In this document: piece by piece, positions 11,177 to 20,218 of the stretch
Layout of the letters: every line of letters starts with the position of its first letter
Numbering within the stretch: the first letter of the stretch is position 1
Source of the DNA: Hydrangea macrophylla
Lineage: Eukaryota; Streptophyta; Magnoliopsida; Cornales; Hydrangeaceae
Length of the DNA stretch: 64,000 bases
Assembly (NCBI GenBank): GCA_033977485.1
Contig: CM066998.1
Span: forward strand, 31,187,501 to 31,251,500
Direction of reading: 5' to 3'
Notes under the pieces: generated by a model
The model's database searches: none
Told to the model about the DNA's origin: nothing
The model's input: the letters and a program-made list of their open reading frames with translations, nothing else
Made by a program: the position numbers and the translations under genes

Positions 11177-11707
11177 CCGGGTGCCGGGGCTAACTGAATT
11201 TTGCCATACTTTTTAATTTTCAACATATATATTAACATAAGCTTAATTATTGACGAATTATGTTAAAATACTTGTATTTGTAATATATTCCATTAAGAAT
11301 ACATCCATAATATATGCTCTAAATGTATTATTCCTCCTCTCTTTTTCCTTTTCTTTTCTTCCTTTTCTTTTAAAAAATTCCTCTTTATTTTAAAATTCCT
11401 TTTTCATCATTTTTATTTTATATTTCTTTTCAAAACTTTTCTTTTATATATATATTGAGCAAATTCTCATACTGATTTCCTCATGTGTTCTTCAATGTTC
11501 GGGTTTTTCCCGAATACCCAAACTCTCTCTCTTCTTTCTCCTTTTTATATTTTCTATTTTTAATTTTGAAATTTGTCTTGAAGAATCAATTGAAGATTTT
11601 GAATTTCCTGGAAAATCTTCGAATGTCACCGGTCATTGTCATCATCGGTCTTTTGAGAGGTAACCAATCCCTAGATTTGACGTTTGGTCAAAATTGGGGT
11701 GTCTACA

Positions 11708-11721
11708 GTTTGCCCCTCTTT
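11708..11721 (-). promoter_or_regulatory. polypurine tract of element A
   Basis: Minus strand AAAGAGGGGCAAAC directly precedes the TGTAGACACC start of the 3' LTR. The same tract precedes the element B LTR at 30448-30461. Confidence 0.85.
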
Positions 11722-11877
11722 GACAGAGCTTGTGAAGCAACGCGTATCACAAGTGAATGTCAAAGCCTATGTGAAAGACAAGCCTTTGACCAAACAGTTG
11801 AATCCAGGTAAAAACAAAAGTGCGTTGCAAAATCGGGTGCGCAGATAGCCAAGTGCTGGTCGTGCTCAAAGGTGAGC

Positions 11878-11925
11878 TGCCTAGATATCCCATCGGGAAT
11901 CAGACCAAGACGTAGTTCGGGCAAG
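11878..11925 (-). ncRNA. conserved 3' UTR hairpin motif (element A copy 1)
   Basis: On the + strand the block reads GCTGCCTAGATATCCC, then GGGAATCAGACC, then ACGTAGTTC. Related blocks occur at 15493-15545 and 15604-15650 in element A and, in the same sense relative to the element, at 30253-30305 in element B. The ends and the middle are complementary, giving a possible two-part stem. I call it a structural RNA motif by inference only. Confidence 0.4.
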
Positions 11926-12271
11926 GGACAACGATACACAAGCACAGGTAGTCACACAGATGAATGCACCTATCCTATCGTGATGCACGTGCTTAAGCAA
12001 ATTTATGATCTATGTTTTCAGGTTCAAATGACTTAGGACAATGCTACTCCCTAGAGTTAGCAAAACGTACCTTTGTCTTGAAATCCTTCTATGCTGATGA
12101 CGTCTTATCCTGGGAAAGTCGTGATTGCCATTTTTATGAGGGGAATACTGATTGACTGAGATGCGCTTTGCGTCTTATACTCTGGTGCCGAATCAGGAAG
12201 TGTGTTGAAAGACTGAGATGCGCTATGCGCCTTATACTCCGGTGTCTTTCAAAAATGAGATATTTTGTAGA

Positions 12272-13289
12272 AAGGTCAGAATCGCTCCAGATTCAATGAC
12301 CCCAGATAGCAGAAAAGTCAGAATCGCTCCAAATTCGATGACCCCAGATAGCAGAAAAGTCAGAATTGCTCCAGATTCAATGACCCCAAATAGCAGAAAA
12401 GTCAGAATCGCTCCAGATTCAATGACCCCAAATAGCAGAAAAGTCAGAATCGCTCCAGATTCAATGATCCCAAAGAGCAGAAAAGTCAGAATCGCTCCAG
12501 ATTCAATGACCCCAATGATCGCAGAAAAGTCAGAATCGCTCCAGATTCAATGACCCCAAATAGCAGAAAAGTCAGAATCGCTCCAGATTCAATGACCCCA
12601 AATAGCAGAAAAGTCAGAATCGCTCCAGATTCAATGACCCCAATGATCGCAGAAAAGTCAGAATCGCTCCAGATTCAATGACCCCAGATAGCAGAAAAGT
12701 CAGAATCGCTCCAGATTCAATGACCCCAATGATCGCAGAAAAGTCAGAATCGCTCCAGATTCAATGACTCCAATGATCGCAGAAAAGTCAGAATCGCTCC
12801 AGATTCAATGACCCCAATGATCGCAGAAAAGTCAGAATCGCTCCAGATTCAATGACCCCAGATAGCAGAAAAGTCAGAATCGCTCCAGATTCAATGACCC
12901 CAATGATCGCAGAAAAGTCAGAATCGCTCCAGATTCAATGACTCCAATGATCGCAGAAAAGTCAGAATCGCTCCAGATTCAATGACCCCGGATAGCAGAA
13001 AAGTCAGAATCGCTCCAGATTCAATGACCCCAGAGAGCAGAAAAGTCAGAATCGCTCCAGATTCAATGACCCCAAATAGCAGAAAAGTCAGAATCGCTCC
13101 AGATTCAATGACCCCAATGATCGCAGAAAAGTCAGAATTGCTCCAGATTCAATGACCCCAAATAGCAGAAAAGTCAGAATCGCTCCAGATTCAATGACCC
13201 CAAATAGCAGAAAAGTCAGAATCGCTCCAGATTCAATGACCCCAAAGAGCAGAAAAGTCAGAATCGCTCCAGATTCAATGACCCCAAAT
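12272..13289 (-). repeat. tandem array TR1, about 24 units of 42 or 44 bp
   Basis: Units contain CAGAAAAGTCAGAATCGCTC followed by CAGATTCAATGACCCC. Unit length is 42 bp when the linker is AAATA or similar, and 44 bp when it is AATGATC; the two kinds are interspersed. Units are nearly identical, which implies recent amplification. The array lies between gag and the polypurine tract, where Tat/Ogre elements are known to carry variable repeats. Confidence 0.93.
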
Positions 13290-13372
13290 TCGCTCGGTAT
13301 TGCAAGGGTAATTTTTATTTTGCTTTTCCTTTTCAGAACAGTCATGCGGACTTAAACAATTCATTTTCTATC

Positions 13373-13660
13373 GGGAGTCGCGCAGACTCGAAAATTCATT
13401 TCTACTTTTCAAAGATCGGGAGTCGCGCAGACTCGAAAATTCATTTCTACTTTTCAAAGATTGGGGAGTCGCGCGGACTCAAAATTTCATTTCTACTTTT
13501 CAAAGATTGGGAGTCGCGCGGACTCGAACATTCATTTCTACTTTTCAAAAATTGGGAGTCGCGCGGACTCGAAAATTCATTTCTACTTTTCAAAGATCAA
13601 AAATTCATTTTCTAAAAATTCATTTTATTTTTCGAAGACCTGGAGTCGCGCAGACTCGAC
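13373..13660 (-). repeat. tandem array TR2, about 45-bp units
   Basis: Five clear copies start at 13373, 13418, 13464, 13509 and 13554, each with GGGAGTCGCGCAGACTCG, then degenerate copies to 13660. The core GAGTCGCGCAGACTC is itself nearly self-complementary. Confidence 0.9.
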
Positions 13661-13731
13661 AACTTGTCTTCGGCATTTCTGAATTTGGTTTTATCCCTTC
13701 CCTTTTTGTTTTGATCGGTAACCCCAGGCTG

Positions 13732-14552
13732 CAGTAGATGACTTATGCCAAGATCAAAGATTTGATCGGTGACTTCAAAGGCTGCGATAGACGACTTATA
13801 CCAAGACCGATGATTTGATTGGTAATTCATAGGATGCGATAGACGACTTATACCAAGACCGAGGATTTGATCGGTGACTCATAGGATGCGATAGACGACT
13901 TATACCAAGACCGAGAATTTGATTGGTGACTCATAGGATGCGATAGACGACTTATACCAAGACCGAGAATTTGATTGGTGACTCATAGGATGCGATAGAC
14001 GACTTAAACCAAGATCGAGAATTTGATCGGTAACTCATAGGATGCGATAGACGACTTATACCAAGACCGAGGATTTGCTCGTAACTCATAGAATGCGATA
14101 GACGACTTATACAAAGACCGGAGATTTGATCGGTGACTCATAGGATGCGATAGACGACTTATACCAAGACCGAGGGTTTGATCGGTAACTCATAGGATGC
14201 GATAGACGACTTATACCAAGACCGAGGATTTGATCGGTGACTCATAGGATGCGATAGATGACTTATACCAAGACCGAGGATTTGATCGGTGACTCATAGG
14301 ATGCGATAGACGACTTATACCAAGACCGAGGATTTGATCGGTAACTCATAGGATGCGATAGACGACTTATACCAAGACCGAGGATTTGATCGGTGACTCA
14401 TAGGATGCGATAGACGACTTATACCAAGACCGAGGATTTGATCGGTGACTCATAGGATGCGATAGACAACTTATACCAAGACCGAGAATTTGATTCGTAA
14501 CTCATAGGATGCGATAGACGACTTATACCAAGACCGAGGATTTGATTGATGA
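13732..14552 (-). repeat. tandem array TR3, about 15 units of 52 bp
   Basis: Units contain GGATGCGATAGACGACTTAT followed by ACCAAGACCGAG and TTTGATCGGT. Start positions of successive units (for example 13831 and 13883) give a period of 52. Sequence differences between neighbours are few. Confidence 0.93.
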
Positions 14553-16440
14553 CGGTACAGCCTCAAAAGATTTGCTTTGGGGCTATTCTAGCTGAAGAGA
14601 TGTTTATATGCTTCTTATTTCGGATTTATCTTTATCATTTCATTTTCTTTTTTTTTTTCAAAATATTCTTTTTGATGGATTGCTTGCTATGGACAGCAGT
14701 TTGGGCGATTCGGGCAAGAAAAGGAAGAAGTATGAGCCAGTTCTCCACAACAACCCCACTTTTCTATTTATTGATTTCCTTTTTGATTATAGACAAATCC
14801 AAAGGCTTTCTGCTTCATCCGATGATTAGCTTGTACGGCTTGGAGCCTGATCTACTGAGGGTATTCACTTGATTTTGCTCTCTCTGAAGATATTACTCGA
14901 CCTCTATTTGATTTCCTTAGCGGAGCAGAATCTGACTCCCTGACCTCCCTGCTATTACCCTTCTTTTGGAATCTTCAATTCTTGTTGATCCCTCTGCGGA
15001 ATATATCTTTTGGATTTCAAGAAGGTAGACTTAAATTGAATTGAGATACACACATTTTCAAATTTGTGACCAATTCTGCTTTCTTTTCTTTGTGCTTCTT
15101 TGATCAACTTTAGAAAAAATTGTTATCCCATAATATTCTTTCATTGTATCTTCCTTTACGATTGACTTTTTGATAATGAAGAATTCTTCTTTTCATGTTT
15201 CTTTCCATCTTAAATCAATTTTAGATTTATGCATGAAAACTTCAACTTTTTACTTCAAGAATTCTTAGGATGCCTAAGCTTGGTCCTTGAAAGCCAGTAA
15301 ACACAGAGATATTTTATTTGGCAAACGACAGTTTGCCCCTAGTTTGACAGGGGGCTTGGGAATGCTAGGCAAACGAAGTTTGCCCCTGGTTTGAGGGAGT
15401 TGACGCGGCCTCTGGGCAAGCGATAGTTTGCCCCTAGTCTTCAAGGTAATTTCATGAATTGGTTGGGTTTCTTCTTTGGACCGAGGGCCTTGGGAGACCC
15501 GCCTACTTATCCCCGAATGGGCATCAGGTCCTATAGTAGTTCGATCGAGGCCTGAAAGAAGTGCAATGATTGACTGTGTGTGTAGTTGTGACCGAACCTT
15601 GCAGGCTGCCTACGTATCCCCGAATGGGAATCAGGTCAAAACGTAGTTCATCTACTCTGGAGGTCTTGAAAGAATAAGGTTTCAAGAATTGGTGGGCTTT
15701 TCGAGCCATGTTTTTATTTAGGTTCAATAGGTGCCCTTTCTGGGCAGATTTTCTGAAACATATTCCTTGTGGCAGCTTTTGAACAAGATGATGAACTACT
15801 TCTCCTTCTTATGCATTTTTTTTTTATTCTTTTCCTCTTTTCTTCCTTTGTTTTTCTTTTCTTTTCTTCTTTCCCTTTTTTTTTGTTTTGTGGCGGTTGA
15901 TTCTTTTCACCTTATCACTAGCCATTCAATCTTTACAACTCTCATAATACATCATGTTTTACTCATACTCTATCATACTCACATAGTAATATCAGCCCTC
16001 CAAATTACTCCTTATCTTTCTCAAAGATATTTCTGCGTTGTTTTAGGTCCACTTATCACTTATCCATTGAGTTTTTCACAAAAATTTAATTGATACTTTC
16101 AAATCTTTCTTTTCATTTCCAATTTCTTTCCTTAGGATAGTTCATGTACTTTGAAGTACTCAAGAATTCTCAATCTTATTTATTCTCTACTTTTTTCTCT
16201 TTTTTTTTCTTTCTTTTCTCACTATCTCTTATTCTCTTCATGATTTTGACTGGCTAGGATTCGGATTTTGAAATCAACACGCATCTTATTTTGCTCTAAC
16301 TTTTGCCTAGGCGCCCTTTCGGGTTTTCATCCTAGCGAGCTCTTTTTTTTTCTCTTTTTTTTAAGAAGAAGAAGTTCATTTAAGATATCTAGCTACCATT
16401 AAGGAACAAGTTCATGGCTTTTGGACTGTGAGCTCACCTT
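14553..16440 (-). other. noncoding part of element A between TR3 and the pol remnant
   Basis: No supported gene. It contains pyrimidine-rich low-complexity runs (about 15810-15890 and 16180-16370), three GGCAAAC...GTTTGCC inverted repeats at 15318-15435, and two more copies of the conserved CTACGTATCCCC...ACGTAG hairpin motif at 15493-15545 and 15604-15650. Confidence 0.7.
15493..15650 (-). ncRNA. conserved 3' UTR hairpin motif, two further copies
   Basis: Both copies have a CC(G/T)CCTAC(T/G)TATCCCC start, a GAATGGGAATCAGGTC-like middle and a GTAGTTC end. In the second copy CTACGT pairs with ACGTAG and ATCCC with GGGAT-like bases between them. Confidence 0.4.
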
Positions 16441-16629
16441 TTAGGTTTGGTATAAAGGGGGTGATGTGGGATAATTTCTGAATTCATTCTGGCACATCAT
16501 CATAGGACCATGCAAGGCATCCTTGTATTCTTTTAGCAATGAGATTAATTTTATGCTTTTATCTTTATTGAGTGAAATATGGAAAGAATCACTTTGAGAA
16601 TCTTCTTCATTTTCTAAGTCAAATGCCAA
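16441..16629 (-). pseudogene. RT leader remnant of element A (pol deletion junction)
   Basis: The frame encodes SIKLISLLKEYKDAL, the segment that precedes the RT domain in Tat-type elements. After a one-base shift the next codons read AWSYDDVPE, the block that normally follows, and then homology stops at a TGA. Nothing of the RT catalytic domain, RNaseH or integrase follows. This marks the point where pol was lost from the autonomous ancestor. Confidence 0.65.
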
Positions 16630-16814
16630 GGTTTCCTCAATGATTTTGCATGCAGGTTCATTTGCTATTTTTTTTTCACAGTTATTAAAAAAAAATCATT
16701 AAGCGGAATCAAGTAAGCAGAATCAGTCACTTTCATTGATAACAGAAAATTTAAAAGGTTTGGCTCATACTGGCCATTACAGACTTCCGGGGTAGGGGAA
16801 TCCTATCACTAGAC

Positions 16815-17348
16815 TCAAGGACATTTTGGCAAATTCCCTGATTCTATCTCTCCTCCATTTTCCGGCTTCTCCCTCCTTGCTTTATTTCCCTTGACCTCTT
16901 CTTTCAGTATTTCTTCCATCTTCACTTCTATGATCTTCTTTGGACCGCTCTCCTTGGTCTTACTGCCTTCTTCATAAAAAAGGTTCCTCATAGCCAGACC
17001 ATCCAGTGCACAAATCCAATTTTGGACAGTAATTAGTTCCGTAGGCACTTGCAAGTATGGATCTTCATAGTCAGTGTATTCATGTAAGAAAGAGATCTCA
17101 AAACATTGCTCCAAGTATTTACCTTTGCAGTCCGCCCATGGCTCTAGAAAGCCATAATAGGGGAAATCTCCTCCTTTCTGGATGAAATGTGACGCTTGAC
17201 CTTCTTCTCTATTTTCTTCAAGATCCTTCCCTTTCCCTTTTTCCAAATAATTCTCATCTAACCCACACAGCTTGGCATGATTGACTACTTCCTCAGCATT
17301 TCTCTCTTCTTCCCCTTCGGACCATAGACCATCTGTGTCATTGTACAC
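16815..17348 (-). CDS. ORF downstream of gag in element A, unknown function
   Basis: A 177-codon frame, acidic in its first half and Lys/Glu-rich at its end, lies in the same frame as gag and is separated from it by a single TAG (17358-17360) with no intervening shift. A readthrough or a recent nonsense change would fuse the two. It contains PYYGFLEPWADCKGKYLE and FEISFLHEYTDYEDPYLQVP. I do not recognise a domain and see no DTG/DSG protease motif. It may be a linker region of the ancestral gag-pol. Confidence 0.55.
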   Translation of the reverse strand: MYNDTDGLWSEGEEERNAEEVVNHAKLCGLDENYLEKGKGKDLEENREEGQASHFIQKGGDFPYYGFLEPWADCKGKYLEQCFEISFLHEYTDYEDPYLQVPTELITVQNWICALDGLAMRNLFYEEGSKTKESGPKKIIEVKMEEILKEEVKGNKARREKPENGGEIESGNLPKCP

Positions 17349-17357
17349 CTCCTCCTC

Positions 17358-18971
17358 CTAAATGGAGTTATTAGTAGGATTGTTTGGATCCCACCAATTG
17401 ATTTGGATGATTTCATTGTCCATATCTTCCTCAAGTGCTTGTTCTTCTTCTCCTCCTATCAGCCAATCCTCTTCCTCGACTACTATAAGGCATATCCTTT
17501 GATCTTCTGGGAATTTATAAGTTTTGGTAGCTTGTCCTACTGGTACGATCAACATAGACGGATCAAAGACTTCCTTCCCAACATCTAAGAGATTAATGTT
17601 CCATGGTGGTGGCACATCATGATGATTAGGGAGCGGGTTCCAGGTCACATGCGGTCGAGCTGCAGGAGGAGGGAAAATGGTCTTATTATCGATCAAATCT
17701 TGTACTTCATGCCTTAACCTCATACATCGGTCAGTCGTATGGCCATGAGCTTGATGAAACTCACAATAGAGGTTTGAATTGAAGCCTGGCGGGAGCGGAT
17801 CGGGCATTGGCTTTGGATCCAATGGCTTTAGATATCCCTTTTCCATCAATCGCTTGAGAGTGGTGGTCAATGAAATCCCTAAATTAGTGAACTGACGAAG
17901 TTGTCCCCCCAATCTTGGTTTTGGTGCACCCTCCTTGCTTAAAACATTGACATCAGTCGCTACCTGGTTTCCCGTGTTCCCTCCATAAAATGGTCTTCTA
18001 GAGCGGTTCCCCTGGGATTCTTCCTTCTTAATCCTTCCATCCTTGATGGCGTCTTCTATCCTTGTCCCAATTTCAAATAATTCTGCAAAGGTATGAATGC
18101 ACTGGTACATGAGTTTCTCCTGGTAAGCACTCTGCAGGTTCTTGATTACGATCCTTATTTGTTCCTTCTCTGATGGCCGTTGGGTCATTTTTGCAGCTTT
18201 CCCCCTCCATCGTGCCAGGAATTCAGCAAATGACTCTCTATTCTCTTGTATGGTTGTTTCCAGATCCCTCACAGTTACATCAAGCTCTTGGTTGTATTCA
18301 TATTGGGTGACAAAGGCTTTCACCACTTCCTCCCATATGCGACTCTTGCTTGGCTCTAATGTGAAATACCAGGATAAAGCTGTCCCAGTCAAAGTTTGTT
18401 GAAACAGCATGGCCATCATGACAGGACTCAGACCACTTGGCTGAAAGGCCCCGATGCACATCCTCACGTGGTTTCTAGGGTTACCGGAACCATCGAACTT
18501 ATCTATCTCTGGCATCTTGAAACCAACTGGCAGTTTTTCCCTAGTCCCCTCAAACAAACCATCTAGCTCTAGCAGATAACTATCAACTCCATTGGGCTTG
18601 CGGACAACTTTCTCTAGCTTTTCCACCTTCTCCTTCATCTTGATACGCTCTTTCTCAGCTTTCTCAATTTTCTCTCTCTCTGCACTAGGTATGTCAACTC
18701 TTGGCGGTTCCGGATCTTCAAACCAATCATCTTCCATATCTCGAACAGGAGGAGGGTCGACTATCGGTGGGTCAATGACGGGCCTTTGACGGGTTAATGC
18801 TTCCAACATGGTCATCATTTGGTCCATTCTCTCTTTCAATTGTGCTATTTCTGCAGCATGTTGTTCGTGATCCATTTCTATTTCTATCTCTGGCTCTCTT
18901 CGTACTAACCTTGCACTCGAATCCCTGACCCAAACTGCCCTGGTGTCCAAAGCTATCTTGCCTACAACCAT
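17358..18971 (-). CDS. gag: Gag of element A (Tat/Ogre type), apparently intact
   Basis: A 537-codon ORF. The N-terminus has a coiled-coil-like stretch (EQHAAEIAQLKERMDQMM), then a Pro-rich and a Lys/Glu-rich segment. The core retrotransposon-gag domain begins around VGFKMPEIDKFDGSGNPRNH and includes LTGTALSWYFTLEP and SFAEFLARWRG. Near residue 410 lies a zinc-binding motif of unusual form, CEFHQAHGHTTDRC (C-x2-H-x4-H-x4-C), followed by LRHEVQDLIDNKTI, as in Tat-type Gags. The product would form the virus-like particle that packages element RNA. The start at 18971 follows the leader; an internal ATG at MDHEQHA is the alternative start. No stop or frameshift lies inside, in contrast to the decayed genes elsewhere in the window. 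Confidence 0.88.
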   Translation of the reverse strand: MVVGKIALDTRAVWVRDSSARLVRREPEIEIEMDHEQHAAEIAQLKERMDQMMTMLEALTRQRPVIDPPIVDPPPVRDMEDDWFEDPEPPRVDIPSAEREKIEKAEKERIKMKEKVEKLEKVVRKPNGVDSYLLELDGLFEGTREKLPVGFKMPEIDKFDGSGNPRNHVRMCIGAFQPSGLSPVMMAMLFQQTLTGTALSWYFTLEPSKSRIWEEVVKAFVTQYEYNQELDVTVRDLETTIQENRESFAEFLARWRGKAAKMTQRPSEKEQIRIVIKNLQSAYQEKLMYQCIHTFAELFEIGTRIEDAIKDGRIKKEESQGNRSRRPFYGGNTGNQVATDVNVLSKEGAPKPRLGGQLRQFTNLGISLTTTLKRLMEKGYLKPLDPKPMPDPLPPGFNSNLYCEFHQAHGHTTDRCMRLRHEVQDLIDNKTIFPPPAARPHVTWNPLPNHHDVPPPWNINLLDVGKEVFDPSMLIVPVGQATKTYKFPEDQRICLIVVEEEDWLIGGEEEQALEEDMDNEIIQINWWDPNNPTNNSI

Positions 18972-20146
18972 TTTTATTTTTAATCAATTTTCAAACAACC
19001 TTATTTTTTTGAAAATGCTTGGTGAAATTCTTATGAATGGCTCATATGTCATGCGGATGCGATGTATGTGTGTATGTGTGTGTGCCTATTCTATATGCCA
19101 ATAGAAAAGAAAATCCTAGTTCTAGCATATAAACATATAAGCACATAAAATCCTCATCCATGTCAAGTTCGCCAATTTCTCCTTTCATTGTGATCCTCAT
19201 TACCCCTTTTAAGTATTAAAATTTCGAAATTTATGGAGGATAAAATCTTTTGAAGATTTTTTTTTTTTTTGAGAATTCTTTTGAGAATGAGGATGTTTAA
19301 CCTTTGGTCAACAAAGATGATTAGATTAAATTTTTGCTTTGAAATTCATTTGAGAAACATTTCTCCCAAAACAATTCCTAAGTTTTTTTTTGAATTTTTT
19401 TTCTTTAAAGTGAGGACATGAAAATATTTCTCAATAAGAAAAAATGATTTGGGTTTTACTTGAAAAATGAACCTTAAACACTTTTTTCTTTGAAAGGGTA
19501 AAATTTTTTCAAAACAATTTCTTCTTCTTTTGGATAAAAGATGATGATTAATCAAAAAATTTCATAAACCATGAACTTTGGATTCTTGGGTAGGAGCATC
19601 ACACGATTAGATAATCATCGCACTTTTCATGAATTCGGATGCATACAAGGTCAATGATGCTTAGCTAAACATGATACAAGAGATGTAATCTTATAATCAA
19701 GATTCGGCTTATTCTTTAATGTCACAGGACATGAAAAGGAATTGCCCAAAAGTGATTAAGAGGTTACACATCTTTTATCAAGTAAGCATCGTCATCATCT
19801 CAAGTAATCCCTTCCGGGCATACAAAACTCCCTAGCACATAACCCTAATCAAGAATTGACTCCCTAATTTTGAAAGGTTCTATGGAAACTACTATGCAAA
19901 GGCCGGGTTTTGGTCAAATAAGGGACCCTTGACACACACCCGATAGGATGCTTCATATACCAAAACATGGTACGAGATCAAGGGTGATCACACGGTCCCA
20001 TGATGGCTTGACCGACCGGGTTGCCCCGAGCCTCCAAGGTCATAGTTCCGTGCAATCGACTGGCGAGACATGCAAGTGCAATGCAACAGGCATACAAAAA
20101 TTAATTAACTCAATTAAAAGGATGCTTTCAAGTCTAATCCTCGAGT
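18972..20146 (-). other. 5' leader of element A between PBS and gag
   Basis: A 1.2 kb AT-rich leader with A/T runs (for example T-rich runs at 19259-19271) and no supported gene. Long leaders are usual in this lineage. Confidence 0.7.
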
Positions 20147-20215
20147 GAACCCAAAATCAGAAATTCTGGTCTGCGAAACCAGAGATTTTGGGTTCGATCC
20201 CCAGCAGAGTACCCA
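20147..20215 (-). other. primer-binding site embedded in a tRNA-Arg-like segment with a fold-back copy
   Basis: The PBS on the minus strand starts TGGGTACTCTGCTGGGGA at 20215, three bases from the LTR. Read on the + strand, 20165-20215 continues beyond 18 nt as a tRNA 3' half: an anticodon arm (TCTGGT, loop CTGCGAA, ACCAGA), a variable region, a T arm with loop TTCGATC, and an acceptor strand CAGAGTA ending CCCA. The loop places GCG as anticodon, an Arg type. No D arm or 5' acceptor strand is present, so it is not a tRNA gene. To its left, 20147-20158 (GAACCCAAAATC) is a perfect inverted copy of 20184-20195. Confidence 0.75.
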
Positions 20216-20218
20216 GAT

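Larger units (their letters stand above)
8460..11707 (-). repeat. element A 3' LTR
   Basis: Read on the minus strand it begins TGTAGACACCCCAATTTTG and ends GCGATATCCACA. It carries a TATA box, a GC-rich palindrome array and three degenerate tandem modules of about 140 bp near 10020-10330, each with TACCAYTTRRTGGTCATTG. Its partner is 20219-23487. Confidence 0.93.

Noticed and set aside
12272..13289. CRISPR-like repeat array
   Set aside because: Repeats are directly adjacent with no unique spacers, and the context is a plant retrotransposon 3' UTR.
12218..13355. Open frames across the TR1 array on both strands
   Set aside because: Unit length of 42 bp keeps frames open by chance; frames break where 44-bp units occur, and the region lies in a 3' UTR.
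20165..20215. A tRNA gene (anticodon arm, T arm and CCA-like end are recognisable)
   Set aside because: The 5' acceptor strand and D arm are missing, the CCCA end is encoded although plant nuclear tRNA genes lack CCA, and the position three bases from an LTR is that of a primer-binding site.
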